From the NCBI RefSeq assembly GCF_900078335.1, contig NZ_FKBR01000006.1, forward strand, positions 124,001 through 188,000: a DNA stretch of 64,000 nucleotides, read 5' to 3'. The DNA is from Bordetella trematum. GTDB taxonomy: Bacteria > Pseudomonadota > Gammaproteobacteria > Burkholderiales > Burkholderiaceae_B. This document shows, piece by piece, positions 1 through 8,187 of this stretch (position 1 is its first letter; every line of letters starts with the position of its first letter). The notes under the pieces are model-generated. The model worked only from the letters and a program-made list of their open reading frames with translations. It had not been told where the DNA came from and made no database searches. A program made the translations under genes and the position numbers.

Positions 1-99
1 GAGTTGGGCCGGCCCCGGCGGCAGGTCCTCGGCGCGGATGCTGCGCGCCATATCGACCAGGGCGTCGGCCGGTTCGACAATCAGGCGCGGCGTGCTCAT
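1..99 (-). CDS. Start of an acyl-CoA thioesterase/BAAT-like alpha/beta hydrolase (partial)
   Basis: Only the first 33 codons lie in the window; the rest is beyond base 1. The start ATG overlaps the stop of the upstream binding-protein gene by the 4 bases ATGA, so it is the next gene of the same operon. The visible N-terminus contains PADALVDMARSIRAEDLPPG, which has the spacing of the N-terminal beta domain of acyl-CoA thioester hydrolase/bile-acid-CoA:amino acid N-acyltransferase proteins (P..ALVD...I...L.P). That family carries an alpha/beta hydrolase domain after this segment and cleaves acyl-CoA or related esters. The family call rests on a short stretch and is tentative; the placement next to a CoA ligase and a thioesterase fits it. 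Confidence 0.5.
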   Translation of the reverse strand, partial: MSTPRLIVEPADALVDMARSIRAEDLPPGPAQL

Positions 100-1175
100 G
101 GTTGCGCCTTGGCCTGGGTGCGTACCGCTTCGGCATCGAAATCATTGATCCGGGCGATCAGCTCATTGGAAAACAGCGTCTCCAGCGGCAGGTCGGCCGA
201 GGGGTACTCGCCCGCCTGGACCATGGCCTGGATGCTGCTCCGGATGGCGGGCAGATCGTATTGGCCGGGTATGCGCGGACTGCCCTCGGGACGATGCAGT
301 ACCCGTGCCAGGCGGCGCGACAGCAGGGTGGCAGCCTTGTCGCGTTCGGCGGCCGCCTCGCCCGGAGGTTTGGATTGCGGGTTGGCGCGCCAGAACGCCT
401 CCACGCAGAACCCGGGATTGGCTTCGCAGGCAATCTGGCCTTTGGTATAGGCGCGCGCAAAACGCACCAGCAGATCAGGTTGTTCGCGCAGCGTGTCCTG
501 GTGGGCGATGAAGCCATTGCCCGCCGTTTCGGCAAACACCGGCGGATAGGAAAGACGGCGTATCGGAGTGCCGCCCAGCTCCAGCATGTCATTCCAGCTG
601 CTGTTGAAGTTCAATGCGTCGACCTGGCCGGCGCGCAGGGCCTGAAAACCCGCCGCAAGGGCTCCCACGGCCACGAATTCGACGTCCTTGCCGGGTTGCA
701 GGCCGGCGCTGCGCAAGGCGGCGCGCCCGCCCGGGATGGTGCCCCACGTCAGGGCGCCCACGCCGACCTTGCGGTGCCGCAGGTCGCTCAGCTCGCGCAA
801 CGGCCCATCGGCCAGCACGGCGAATTCCATGGTGTTGGTCGGCACGCCGTTGTAGAAGTAGCGCAACGGCAAAGGATCCTTGCCGCTGAAATGGCTGGCA
901 ATGACCGGTTCGGAGGTCGGATAGCCGACGGTCACGCGCCGGTTGGCCACCTGGGGCAGCAGGGCGCCTGCGCCTTGAAATACGAGCGTCTTGACCGCCA
1001 GGTTCTCGGCCTTGAAGTAGCCCAGCGTCTCGGCGGCCGCATAGGGGCCGCCATCATGCACGGCCAGCGGCACGGCCAGGGCCACGGTGACTTCGTCCAG
1101 GGCCGCGGCTGGCGCGCTCAGGCCGAGGCACAGCGCAAGCGCAGGCAAGCGGAAAAGTGATTTCGATACAGTCAT
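96..1175 (-). CDS. ABC transporter periplasmic substrate-binding protein (SsuA/NMT1-like)
   Basis: Predicted 359-residue exported binding protein of the nitrate/sulfonate/taurine (SsuA, NMT1/THI5-like) superfamily. Residues 1-25 form a signal peptide ending in LSAPAAA. The mature part has the usual two-lobe pattern, with PLAVHDGGPYAAAETLGYF near the start and a hinge segment GVGALTWGTIPGGRAALRSA. The start at 1175 is chosen because the 4-base ATGA overlap with the upstream ligase gene gives coupled translation, and the longer frame upstream lies inside that ligase. It is the second binding protein of this operon (the other is at 4192-5184), while only one permease and one ATPase are present, so both may feed the same transporter. 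The ligand cannot be read from the sequence. Confidence 0.85.
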   Translation of the reverse strand: MTVSKSLFRLPALALCLGLSAPAAALDEVTVALAVPLAVHDGGPYAAAETLGYFKAENLAVKTLVFQGAGALLPQVANRRVTVGYPTSEPVIASHFSGKDPLPLRYFYNGVPTNTMEFAVLADGPLRELSDLRHRKVGVGALTWGTIPGGRAALRSAGLQPGKDVEFVAVGALAAGFQALRAGQVDALNFNSSWNDMLELGGTPIRRLSYPPVFAETAGNGFIAHQDTLREQPDLLVRFARAYTKGQIACEANPGFCVEAFWRANPQSKPPGEAAAERDKAATLLSRRLARVLHRPEGSPRIPGQYDLPAIRSSIQAMVQAGEYPSADLPLETLFSNELIARINDFDAEAVRTQAKAQP

Positions 1176-2698
1176 GAAGAAGCAGTCGCGGTCAAAGAAG
1201 GGGGGGCCAGGCGCCGGGCGGCCTCGCGGGCCAGCGCGGCGCGGTCGATCTTGTGAGTGCCATTGAGGGGCAGCGCGGCCAGCACCCAGACCCGGCGCGG
1301 ATGCTGGTAGGCCGGGGCATGGGCCAGGGCGTGGCGTTGCAGGGCTGCGGCGTCGATCGCCTGGCCGTCGCGGGCGACCACGAAGGCGACCGGTTTGGCG
1401 CCTTTGATGTCGTCGCTCATGGGCACCACGCAGGCTTGCTGCACGCTGGGATGGCCTTCGAGAATGCGCTCGACCTCGGCGGGGTAGATGTTTTCGCCGC
1501 CGCACACAAACATGTCGTCGCGCCGCCCCACAAAGGTGTAGAAACCCTGAGCGTCACGGCGGAACACATCGCCGCTGCGGTAGTAGCCATCGTGCGTAAA
1601 GGGAGATGGCAGATCGGGGCGCCGGTGATAGCCCTGCATCAGGCCGGGGCTGCGCAGTTCGAGCAGGCCGGTATCGGCATCGTCATCGGGTCCGGGAACC
1701 AGGCGCAACCTGACGTCCGGATGCGGATAGCCGACGGACGCCGGCGGCGTCGGCAGGCCCTGCGGATGGGGCCCGAACACCACCGGCCCGCCTTCGGTCG
1801 TGCCATAGGCGTTGATGACGCGCGCCCGTGGCAGCCAGCTGCGGATCTGGCGCCAGAGCTTGTCCGGCACGGGGGCCGAACCGAGACGGATGACGCGCAC
1901 CGACGACAGGTCGGCCCGCGCCAGCGCCTCACCCTCGCGCAGCAGCATGGCGATCATGGGCGGCACGGCGGTCAGCCAGGTGGCTCGGTGTGTGCTGATG
2001 GCCTGCAGGTAGGCGCGCGCCTCGAAGCGTGGCAGCAGGATGGCCGTGGCGCCGCTGGCCAGCGCCAGCTGGGTCAGGGCAAGCGCATTCATGTGATAGA
2101 GCGGCGCGGCAATGAGGGCGCGCTCCTGGTCCAGCGGCGTGTCCTGCAGGCGGGTGCGCACGGTCCAGCATTGCGCCGCATGGCTCAGGCGCACGCCCTT
2201 GGGGCGTCCGGTCGAGCCCGAGGTGTACAGCAGCAAGGCCAGGCCGGCCAGGGGCTGGGGCCGCAACCGGGGATTGCCTTCGGCCAGCAAGGCGTGCCAG
2301 GCCGAAGAACCGAAGGCGATGGCCGGCAACGCGCCGGGCGGGCAGTGGGCGGTGTCATGCAGCACCAGGACCGCGCCACTGTCGGCCAGCACCTCGGCCT
2401 GGGTCTGTGCCGGAAACTTGATGTTCAGCGGCACCGCCACCAGCCCCGCTCGCGCCAGCCCGAGCAAGGCCACCACATAGTCGGCCGAGTTGGCCGCCAG
2501 GATGGCCACGGCCGCGCCGGGCGGCAGTCCGCGCGCCAGCAGGGCGCTGCCCAGCCGGCAGGCCTGTGCGCGCAATTCGCCATAGCGCCAGACGGTCGGC
2601 TGGCCGGTGTCATCCAGCGCGATGAGGGCCGGGCGATGCGCGGGCCAGTGATCGGCCAGGGCGCCCAGATGGCTGACGGAGAAGGGACGCTCGGTCAT
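1172..2698 (-). CDS. AMP-dependent acyl-CoA ligase/synthetase
   Basis: Predicted 508-residue adenylate-forming enzyme that would activate a carboxylic acid with ATP and CoA in the cytoplasm. The phosphate-binding loop LLYTSGSTGRPKG is at about residues 157-168, the YGTTEGG adenylate motif at 298-304, and the hinge/C-terminal signature (YRSGDVF, then VGRRDDMFVCGGENIYPAEV) follows at about 385-410. The C-terminal catalytic lysine is probably in NGTHKID. ATG at 2698 starts after the thioesterase stop with a 4-base gap; extensions further upstream would run into the thioesterase gene. The 3' end overlaps the next gene by ATGA. With the hotdog thioesterase next door it suggests that the imported compound, or a product of it, is handled as a CoA thioester. 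Confidence 0.88.
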   Translation of the reverse strand: MTERPFSVSHLGALADHWPAHRPALIALDDTGQPTVWRYGELRAQACRLGSALLARGLPPGAAVAILAANSADYVVALLGLARAGLVAVPLNIKFPAQTQAEVLADSGAVLVLHDTAHCPPGALPAIAFGSSAWHALLAEGNPRLRPQPLAGLALLLYTSGSTGRPKGVRLSHAAQCWTVRTRLQDTPLDQERALIAAPLYHMNALALTQLALASGATAILLPRFEARAYLQAISTHRATWLTAVPPMIAMLLREGEALARADLSSVRVIRLGSAPVPDKLWRQIRSWLPRARVINAYGTTEGGPVVFGPHPQGLPTPPASVGYPHPDVRLRLVPGPDDDADTGLLELRSPGLMQGYHRRPDLPSPFTHDGYYRSGDVFRRDAQGFYTFVGRRDDMFVCGGENIYPAEVERILEGHPSVQQACVVPMSDDIKGAKPVAFVVARDGQAIDAAALQRHALAHAPAYQHPRRVWVLAALPLNGTHKIDRAALAREAARRLAPPSLTATASS

Positions 2699-2702
2699 GG
2701 GA

Positions 2703-3125
2703 CTATCCCCTCGGCGTGGCGTACACGCCGCGGCCGCTGGCCACCAGTTTGCCGTCCTTGTCGTAGACATGGGCTTCGGCGCTGGAGACCTGCCCGCCGA
2801 ACTTGATCACCTTGCCGTGGACCCGCAGGTCGCCCGGCTGGGCCGCGCGGTGGTAGTCGACCCGCAAGTCGATGGTGGGCACGCCGCGCCCGGTTTCGGA
2901 TACCAGCGCCCAGTCGGCGGCCAGGTCCACCAGGGCTGCCAGGATGCCGCCGTGGGTATAGCCTTTGTCCGGATTGACCACCCACTCCTCGCGCCAGCGC
3001 GCCAGCAGTTCGATCTCTCCTGGCGCGAGGCGTTCGACCTGCAGGCCCAGCCATTGATGGTAGGGGCCGCGCAGCAGGCGCGCCTGGATGTCGGCGGGGT
3101 CGGGAAGATTCGGGTTTGCGCTCAT
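2703..3125 (-). CDS. PaaI-type hotdog-fold acyl-CoA thioesterase
   Basis: A 140-residue single hotdog domain related to PaaI/ACOT13 thioesterases, which hydrolyse aromatic or medium acyl-CoA esters as a housekeeping step that frees CoA. The family helix is seen as YTHGGILAALVDLAADWAL (about residues 55-75), followed by the beta strands TIDLRVDYHRAAQPGDL and GQVSSAEAHVYDKDGKLVASG. An in-frame GTG lies three codons upstream at 3134, but a GAGG sits at proper distance only before the ATG at 3125, so that ATG is preferred. The gene lies between an oxidoreductase and a CoA ligase in the same operon and probably recycles stalled acyl-CoA intermediates. Confidence 0.85.
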   Translation of the reverse strand: MSANPNLPDPADIQARLLRGPYHQWLGLQVERLAPGEIELLARWREEWVVNPDKGYTHGGILAALVDLAADWALVSETGRGVPTIDLRVDYHRAAQPGDLRVHGKVIKFGGQVSSAEAHVYDKDGKLVASGRGVYATPRG

Positions 3126-3141
3126 GGATGACACCTCGGGT

Positions 3142-4158
3142 TCAGGGGTTGACGATGACTTTGCCCAGCACCTCGCGATCGCGGATCAGGGCCAGACCGC
3201 GGGCGGCCTCCTCAAGGGGCAGGCGCCGGTCGATCAGCGGCCGGATGCGGCCATCTGCCACCAGATCGAGCAAGGCTTTGAGGTTGTCGTCGTAGAAACT
3301 GTTGGAGCCTTTGATGTTCAGCTCGAAGCTCCAGACGTAACGCAGGTCCTCGGCCGGGTCGTGGCCGGCCGTCGCGCCGCAGACCAGCAGCGTGCCGCCG
3401 CGCTTGAGGCACTTGAGGGAGGGCCGCCAGGTGTCGCCGCCAGTGAAGTTCACCACCACGTCCACGCCACCCTCGTGGCTGCGCCGCTGGGGCTTGCCGA
3501 ATTGCTCAATGGCCCACTTGGAGAAATCGGTATCGCGGTAGTTGACGACGTGGTCCGCGCCCAGCGCCTTGAGGGCGTCCAGTTTGGACGGGCTGCCGGC
3601 GCAGGCGATGACTTCGGCGCCCAGCATCTTGGCCAGCACCACGCTGGCGGTGCCGACCCCGCCGCTGGCGCCCAGCACCAGCACGCGGTCGCCGGGGCGC
3701 ACGGTCCGGTGGGTGACCAGCATCCGGTGCGCCGTGCCGTAGGCCACCGGCAGCGCGGCGGCTTCGTCGAACCCCACTTGCTGCGGCAGGGCGATCAACT
3801 GGTCCTGGGCCACCCGGCAGTACTCGGCCATGCCGCCGTCGAGCATCTCGCCCATCAGGCCGTGCTTGCGGTTCAGCGGATTGACCAGCACGCGATCGCC
3901 TGCCTGCCAGCCGGCAACGCCGGGGCCCACCTCGGCGATCTCGCCGGCCAGGTCCAGGCCGATCACCACCGGCAGCGGCACCTTGATGCCGGGCATGCCC
4001 TGCACCGTGAAGACATCGTGATAGTTGAAGGAGGCGGCGCGCACGCGCAGCACGACATGACCTTCATCGGCGCGAGGGCGGGGGTGGTCGGCGACCACCC
4101 GCAGTTGTTCCAGGCCGCCGTGCTCGTTGAGCAACAGGGCTTTCATGGTTTGTGACAT
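3142..4158 (-). CDS. Zinc-independent alcohol dehydrogenase/quinone oxidoreductase (MDR superfamily)
   Basis: A 338-residue medium-chain dehydrogenase/reductase. The N-terminal GroES-like domain contains VIGLDLAGEIAEVGPGVAGW, and the Rossmann motif VLVLGASGGVGTASVVLAK binds NAD(P)H; GADHVVNY follows as in quinone oxidoreductases. The cysteine cluster of structural-zinc dehydrogenases is absent, so it belongs to the zinc-free QOR/enoyl reductase branch, which reduces quinones or conjugated enoyl substrates. Three in-frame ATGs exist at 4167, 4158 and 4146; AAGGA lies eight bases before the one at 4158, which is used here. It is cotranscribed with the ABC importer genes. The substrate is unknown. 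Confidence 0.83.
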   Translation of the reverse strand: MSQTMKALLLNEHGGLEQLRVVADHPRPRADEGHVVLRVRAASFNYHDVFTVQGMPGIKVPLPVVIGLDLAGEIAEVGPGVAGWQAGDRVLVNPLNRKHGLMGEMLDGGMAEYCRVAQDQLIALPQQVGFDEAAALPVAYGTAHRMLVTHRTVRPGDRVLVLGASGGVGTASVVLAKMLGAEVIACAGSPSKLDALKALGADHVVNYRDTDFSKWAIEQFGKPQRRSHEGGVDVVVNFTGGDTWRPSLKCLKRGGTLLVCGATAGHDPAEDLRYVWSFELNIKGSNSFYDDNLKALLDLVADGRIRPLIDRRLPLEEAARGLALIRDREVLGKVIVNP

Positions 4159-4191
4159 GACAGACATCCTTAAGTCGGAAGGGAAAGAGGG

Positions 4192-5184
4192 TCAGCGCAG
4201 AGTCTTGGCCTGCTCGTAGGGCGCAGTGAGAAACAATCCCGGCGCCAACTCGCCCTGGATCAGGCCGGCCTGCGCGAATACCTGATGTTGGTGGCGCAGC
4301 GTGGTGAGGTCGGCCGGCTCGAAGCTGATGCGGTACATCTGCGGCCATTGCTCGGCGTAGGCCTGGGCGTCGGCCGGCGGCAGGTTGGCGGCGCGGGTAA
4401 GGATGGCGGCCACCTCCTGGGGGTGGGCCGCGCCCCAATCGCTGGCCTGACTCAGGGCGGCGATCACGCGGGCCAGCGTGTCCGGATGCGCCTGTGCAAA
4501 GTCGCTGCGCACTGCAGCGATGCCGATGTACGGCACGGCCGGGCTGCCGGTCAGGCGCTGCCATTCGCTGGCGAAAGAACCAAGCCGGCGCACCTTCAAG
4601 CCGTGGTCGAGCTGGGCCAGCGTGACCGAGCGCAGCGCCGCGGCATCGATCTGGGACTGGGCGAGAAACTGGACCAGGCGGGATTCATTGCCGCCGACCA
4701 GCGCAAAATCGCCCGGCTCCAGGCCATGATTGCCCGCCAGCACGGCGCCGGCGATCACCGCCACCGAACTGCCTGCCGGCGACATGCCGATGCGCTTGCC
4801 GCGCAGCTGGGAGAGTTCCGTGACAGGGCTGTCGGCGGGCACGACGAACTGCACGTCGGCCGGTTGCGTGGCGGCGAAGACCTGGATCGGCACGCCCTGG
4901 GCTGCGCTGCTGAACACGCCCGCGGCCGGCGCGCCGAAGGCCAGATCGATCGCGTTGGCCGCCAGCGCGCGCAGCGGCGCATTCACTTCGGGGAAGCGGA
5001 CGAACTGGACCTGCAGGCCTTGTTCGGAAAGGAAGGGGGTGGCTTCCAGCACGGCGCCAAAGCCCAGGCTGACGCCGCTGCTCCAGTAACCGATGCGCAC
5101 CGGCTCGGCGGCGTGCGCCAGGGGAGTCAGGAAAATCAGGGCGAGCGCGGCCGACGCCTTGCGCAGCAGGCGGGTGAGAAACAT
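4192..5184 (-). CDS. ABC transporter periplasmic substrate-binding protein (SsuA-like)
   Basis: A 330-residue exported binding protein with a signal peptide ALALIFLTPLAHA (cleavage near residue 25) and mature start AEPVRIGYWSSGVSLGFGAV, typical of the sulfonate/nitrate/taurine family. The central hinge GKRIGMSPAGSSVAVIAGAV and FLAQSQIDAAALRSVTLAQL are conserved-looking lobes. GGAG lies eight bases upstream of the ATG. It directly follows the permease gene (19-base gap) and is therefore the cognate receptor of the transporter; the second receptor lies at the far end of the operon. Its sequence is clearly different from that second receptor, so the pair is not a recent duplication. Confidence 0.87.
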   Translation of the reverse strand: MFLTRLLRKASAALALIFLTPLAHAAEPVRIGYWSSGVSLGFGAVLEATPFLSEQGLQVQFVRFPEVNAPLRALAANAIDLAFGAPAAGVFSSAAQGVPIQVFAATQPADVQFVVPADSPVTELSQLRGKRIGMSPAGSSVAVIAGAVLAGNHGLEPGDFALVGGNESRLVQFLAQSQIDAAALRSVTLAQLDHGLKVRRLGSFASEWQRLTGSPAVPYIGIAAVRSDFAQAHPDTLARVIAALSQASDWGAAHPQEVAAILTRAANLPPADAQAYAEQWPQMYRISFEPADLTTLRHQHQVFAQAGLIQGELAPGLFLTAPYEQAKTLR

Positions 5185-5203
5185 AGGGGAAACTCCAGTC
5201 AGT

Positions 5204-5998
5204 TCAAGAGGATTGCCAGCGGAACAGGTGGCGCTCCAGGGGTTTGAGTACGCCGGTCTCCAGCGCCAGCATCAGCGCCACCAGCAACAGGGTCCACGCG
5301 AAGACCTGGTCGGTCTGCACCAGGTCTGCCGCCTGGCGCAGGCGGTAGCCGATGCCGTCTGAGGCGCCCAGGGTTTCGGCCACCAGCGAGACGCGCCAGC
5401 CGAAACCGAACGCCAGGCGGGCGCCCGAGAAGAAGTAGGGCAGGATGGCCGGCAGGTGCACGCGCCAGAGCGTGCGCAGGCGCGAAAATCCCAGCGTGCG
5501 GGTCAGCTCCAGCAGTTGCGGGTCCACGTTGCGTGCGCCTTGCCAGACATTGGTGAGGATCAGCGGCATCGCGGTCATGAACACCACGAACACGGTTGCC
5601 CCATTGGAAAGCCCGAACCAGATGATGGCGAACACCGCCCAGATGGCCGAGGACACTGTGTTCAACACGGCCAGCACCGGTTCGAACACGCTGGCCAGTC
5701 CGCGGCTCGCGCCCAGGGCCAGGCCCAGCGGCGCACCGACCACGGCCGCCAGGCCGAAGCCGGCCAGCACGCGATAGCAGGTCACGCCGACCTCGTTCCA
5801 GAATCCTGGCGCCGTCAGCAGCGTCGCCAGGGCCTGACCCACGCGCCGGGGGCCGGGCAGGATGAAGGCCGGCACGCGGCTGGCGGCCCAGGCCCACAGC
5901 AACACGAAGGCGGCCAGCAGGCCCAGGCGCGCCAGCCAGAGTGCGGGCCAGCGCAGGGGCGCGGCGGGCCCGGGCAGATTCAGGGTGCGTGTCTTCAT
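5204..5998 (-). CDS. ABC transporter inner-membrane permease (SsuC-like)
   Basis: A 264-residue integral membrane protein with about six hydrophobic segments, the size of SsuC/TauC permeases. The cytoplasmic EAA loop that docks on the ATPase is visible at roughly residues 165-195 (ELTRTLGFSRLRTLWRVHLP), and the downstream GFGWRVSLVAETLGASDGIG is typical of this family. Only one permease gene is present, so the transporter would work as a homodimer. Its start overlaps the ATPase stop by ATGA. Confidence 0.9.
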   Translation of the reverse strand: MKTRTLNLPGPAAPLRWPALWLARLGLLAAFVLLWAWAASRVPAFILPGPRRVGQALATLLTAPGFWNEVGVTCYRVLAGFGLAAVVGAPLGLALGASRGLASVFEPVLAVLNTVSSAIWAVFAIIWFGLSNGATVFVVFMTAMPLILTNVWQGARNVDPQLLELTRTLGFSRLRTLWRVHLPAILPYFFSGARLAFGFGWRVSLVAETLGASDGIGYRLRQAADLVQTDQVFAWTLLLVALMLALETGVLKPLERHLFRWQSS

Positions 5999-6714
5999 GC
6001 GCTCACCTGCAGGCGCAGCTGGCGCGTGGTCTCGGTCACGGATGGATCGGTCGGCAGACGAGGCCGGGGCAGATCCAGCGTCCGGGTGTGGGCAATGCGT
6101 CCGGGGCGTGGCGCGAGCAGCACTACCTTATCGGCCAGCACCACGGCCTCTTCGACGTCATGGGTGACCATCAGAATGGTGGTGCCGCGCCGGGCCTGGA
6201 TGGCCAGCAGTTCGGCATGCATCTGGTTGCGGGTGTTCGGGTCGAGCTTGGAGAATGGTTCGTCCATCAGAAGCAACGCCGGATCGGTAACCAGGCTGCG
6301 GGCCAGTGCTGCGCGGCTGCGCATGCCGCCGGAGAGCATGTGCGGCCATGCCAGGGCGAAGTCCGCCAGCCCGACCAGCGCGAGCGCCTGGCGAGCGCGC
6401 TCCCGGCGCGCGGCTCGCCCCAGCCCCAGGGGCTCCAGCCCGAGGGCGGCATTGTCCAGCACCGACAGCCAGGGCAGCAGACGGTCCTCCTGGAACAGAT
6501 AGCCCAGGCGCGCGCCGGCCGGCTGCAGCGTGATGCGGCCTTGCTGGAGCGGGCGCAGCCCGGCCACCAGATTCAGCAAGGTTGACTTGCCGCAGCCCGA
6601 GGCGCCCAGCAGCGCGACGATTTCGCCCGGCGCCAGTTGCAGATCGATGCCGCGCAGCACCTCATGGGCGCCGAAGTGCTGCGATACGCCGCTCAGGGTC
6701 AGGGCGGCGCTCAT
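5995..6714 (-). CDS. ABC transporter ATP-binding protein (SsuB/TauB-like)
   Basis: A 239-residue nucleotide-binding subunit that powers the importer from the cytoplasmic face. Walker A GASGCGKST is at residues 37-45, the Q-loop in YLFQEDRLLPW near 75, the ABC signature LSGGMRSRAALARSL near 127, Walker B LLLMDEP near 148, and the switch histidine in VTHDVEEAVVLADKV. SsuB-type proteins usually read FQ..RLLPW at the Q-loop, as here. The start overlaps the stop of the upstream GntR gene (ATGA) and the end overlaps the permease start, so synthesis of regulator, ATPase and permease is coupled. Confidence 0.92.
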   Translation of the reverse strand: MSAALTLSGVSQHFGAHEVLRGIDLQLAPGEIVALLGASGCGKSTLLNLVAGLRPLQQGRITLQPAGARLGYLFQEDRLLPWLSVLDNAALGLEPLGLGRAARRERARQALALVGLADFALAWPHMLSGGMRSRAALARSLVTDPALLLMDEPFSKLDPNTRNQMHAELLAIQARRGTTILMVTHDVEEAVVLADKVVLLAPRPGRIAHTRTLDLPRPRLPTDPSVTETTRQLRLQVSA

Positions 6715-7424
6715 TGCCAGCTCCCGGGGCCGTGCACGGGCACGGCCGCGCCGGTCTGCGCCAGACTGGCATACAGCTTCTCCAGCGTCATGGCCTGGAA
6801 CGTCTCGATATGACGGCGCGTGATCTGCTCGACCCGGCGCACGTCGTGGTCGGCAAACGCCTCGATCAAGGCGTTGTGATCGTGCTTGATTTCCGGTTTG
6901 GTCTTTTGCACGCCGAAACCCAGGGCCACCAGACGCGACATTTCGTCCAGCAAGATGCTCAGCTGGCGCAGCAGGCGCTGATTGCCGCTGGCCTCGGCGA
7001 TGGCCAGATGAAAGGCCTTGTTGGCGTCCATGAAGACATCGATCTGGGCCGTCAGCCCAAGCACCGGATGCGGTTCGCGGCAAGCCGCCTCCAGGGCGCG
7101 CAGCTGGTCCAGGTCCACCCGGCCGACGGCCAGGCGGGCCGCCAGGGGCTCAAGCTGCACCCGCAGTTGAAAGACTTCCTCGACATCGCGCAGCGTGATG
7201 GGTGCGATCTGATGCCCTTTGCGCGGTCGCGAGCGCACCAGCCCCTCCTGGGTCAGCCGGGTCAGGGCCAGGCGGCAACTGGTCTTGCGAATGTCGTAGC
7301 GCGCCATCAGCTCCGGCTCCGTGACGAAAGCGCCCGGAGCCAGGCGGCAGGAGATGACATCGCGGCGCAGCCGGCGGTAGGCGTCATCGCCGGCACTGAG
7401 GGAAGGGGAGTTAGGGTCGTTCAT
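6711..7424 (-). CDS. GntR-family (FCD) transcriptional regulator, likely operon autoregulator
   Basis: A 237-residue regulator. Residues 15-75 form the winged helix (YRRLRRDVISCRLAPGAFVT, then MARYDIRKTSCRLALTRLTQ); the rest is an FCD ligand domain with the metal-ligand-like pattern DANKAFHLAIAEASGNQ and HDHNALIEAFADHD. FCD regulators of the FadR subfamily usually repress neighbouring catabolic operons until an organic-acid effector binds. It is the first gene of the nine-gene operon and its 3' end overlaps the ATPase start, which suggests autoregulation. A weak GTAT-N4-ATAC element upstream could be its operator. Confidence 0.88.
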   Translation of the reverse strand: MNDPNSPSLSAGDDAYRRLRRDVISCRLAPGAFVTEPELMARYDIRKTSCRLALTRLTQEGLVRSRPRKGHQIAPITLRDVEEVFQLRVQLEPLAARLAVGRVDLDQLRALEAACREPHPVLGLTAQIDVFMDANKAFHLAIAEASGNQRLLRQLSILLDEMSRLVALGFGVQKTKPEIKHDHNALIEAFADHDVRRVEQITRRHIETFQAMTLEKLYASLAQTGAAVPVHGPGSWQ

Positions 7425-7720
7425 GCTGCATCTTGAGAAGCCCGGCGAGCGCCTCTGAGCGGCTTGCCGCTGGCGTTTCAACCGTTGATGCAGGCATTCT
7501 AGGAAGGCATGGAGCAGGACGAAACGAAGAATGCGGAGTATGGATATACCCGTCTCTGAACGGCCCAGCTGGGCTGCCCAGCGCCGTCGTAACCGCGGCG
7601 CAGCGCCGCCTGTCGGGGCGGGGCCGTGTTGCGGGCCTGCGCTGGCGCAGGCGGCCGTCCCGGCGACCGCGGCCAGGGGCCGGCTCGCCGGGGGGGATTG
7701 GCAAGCCGGATCTGGCGCCA
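7425..7720 (-). promoter_or_regulatory. Upstream region of the GntR/ABC operon, no gene seen
   Basis: No convincing reading frame lies here. Reading on the minus strand towards the GntR start, TAGAAT (complement of 7508-7495 area) resembles a -10 box, but no good -35 box is visible. At 7538-7549 the sequence GTATGGATATAC has mirrored GTAT/ATAC ends and could be a GntR operator. A further perfect 8-base hairpin with a 2-base loop (7635-7642 with 7645-7652) has no assigned role. These assignments are by eye. Confidence 0.3.
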
Positions 7721-7762
7721 AACAAAACGCCCCGCCCGGCGGCATGAGCCGAGGGCGGGGCG
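7721..7762 (-). terminator. Intrinsic terminator of the parvulin gene
   Basis: A perfect 10-base stem (CGCCCCGCCC at 7728-7737 with GGGCGGGGCG at 7753-7762) closes a 15-base loop; read on the minus strand it is followed by TTTTGTT. It lies 45 bases past the stop of the isomerase gene and has the form of a Rho-independent terminator. Confidence 0.75.
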
Positions 7763-7806
7763 CAGGTCTGGCCAGCCGGGCGGGCCGCTGGCGGCCCGCG
7801 GGCGGC

Positions 7807-8088
7807 TTAGTCCTGGCGGTCGGTGACTTCGACCAGGTGGTAGCCGAATTGGGTCTTGACCGGGCCCTGGACCTGGTTGACCGGGGCGCTGAACACCACT
7901 TCGTCGAATTCGCGCACCATTTCGCCCGGGCCGAAGGTGCCCAGTTCGCCGCCCTGGCGGCTGGAGGGGCAGCTGGAGTTTTCCTTGGCCAGCTGGGCGA
8001 AATCGGCGCCGTTTTCGATGGCGGTTTTCAGTTCCTGGGCCTTGGCTTCGGTGGAAACGAGGATATGACGGGCGGAGGCGTGTGCCAT
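7807..8088 (-). CDS. ppiC: Small single-domain parvulin peptidyl-prolyl cis/trans isomerase
   Basis: A 93-residue protein that is one parvulin domain without signal peptide, the size of E. coli PpiC. It would catalyse cis/trans isomerisation of X-Pro bonds in the cytoplasm. The domain is complete: ARHILVSTEAKAQELKTAIE, then GADFAQLAKENSSCPSS, GGELGTFGPGEMV, FDEVVF and FGYHLVEVTDR. A monocistronic unit: it ends at its own terminator and is separated from the recombinase gene upstream by about 100 bases. Close homologue of cytoplasmic parvulins; I am sure of the fold and less of the symbol. Confidence 0.9.
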   Translation of the reverse strand: MAHASARHILVSTEAKAQELKTAIENGADFAQLAKENSSCPSSRQGGELGTFGPGEMVREFDEVVFSAPVNQVQGPVKTQFGYHLVEVTDRQD

Positions 8089-8187
8089 GTGAAGCTCCTG
8101 GTTGGCGCGGCCGCTGACCGGCGCCGGGTGGGTGAGACGGGCCGCAACCCGCCGGAAACGCTAGTGTAGCCGGGCCTGAGCGCGGTT

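Noticed and set aside
102-1160. A 352-codon plus-strand frame opposite the first binding-protein gene
   Set aside because: Complement of a clear exported binding protein; no family pattern in the translation.
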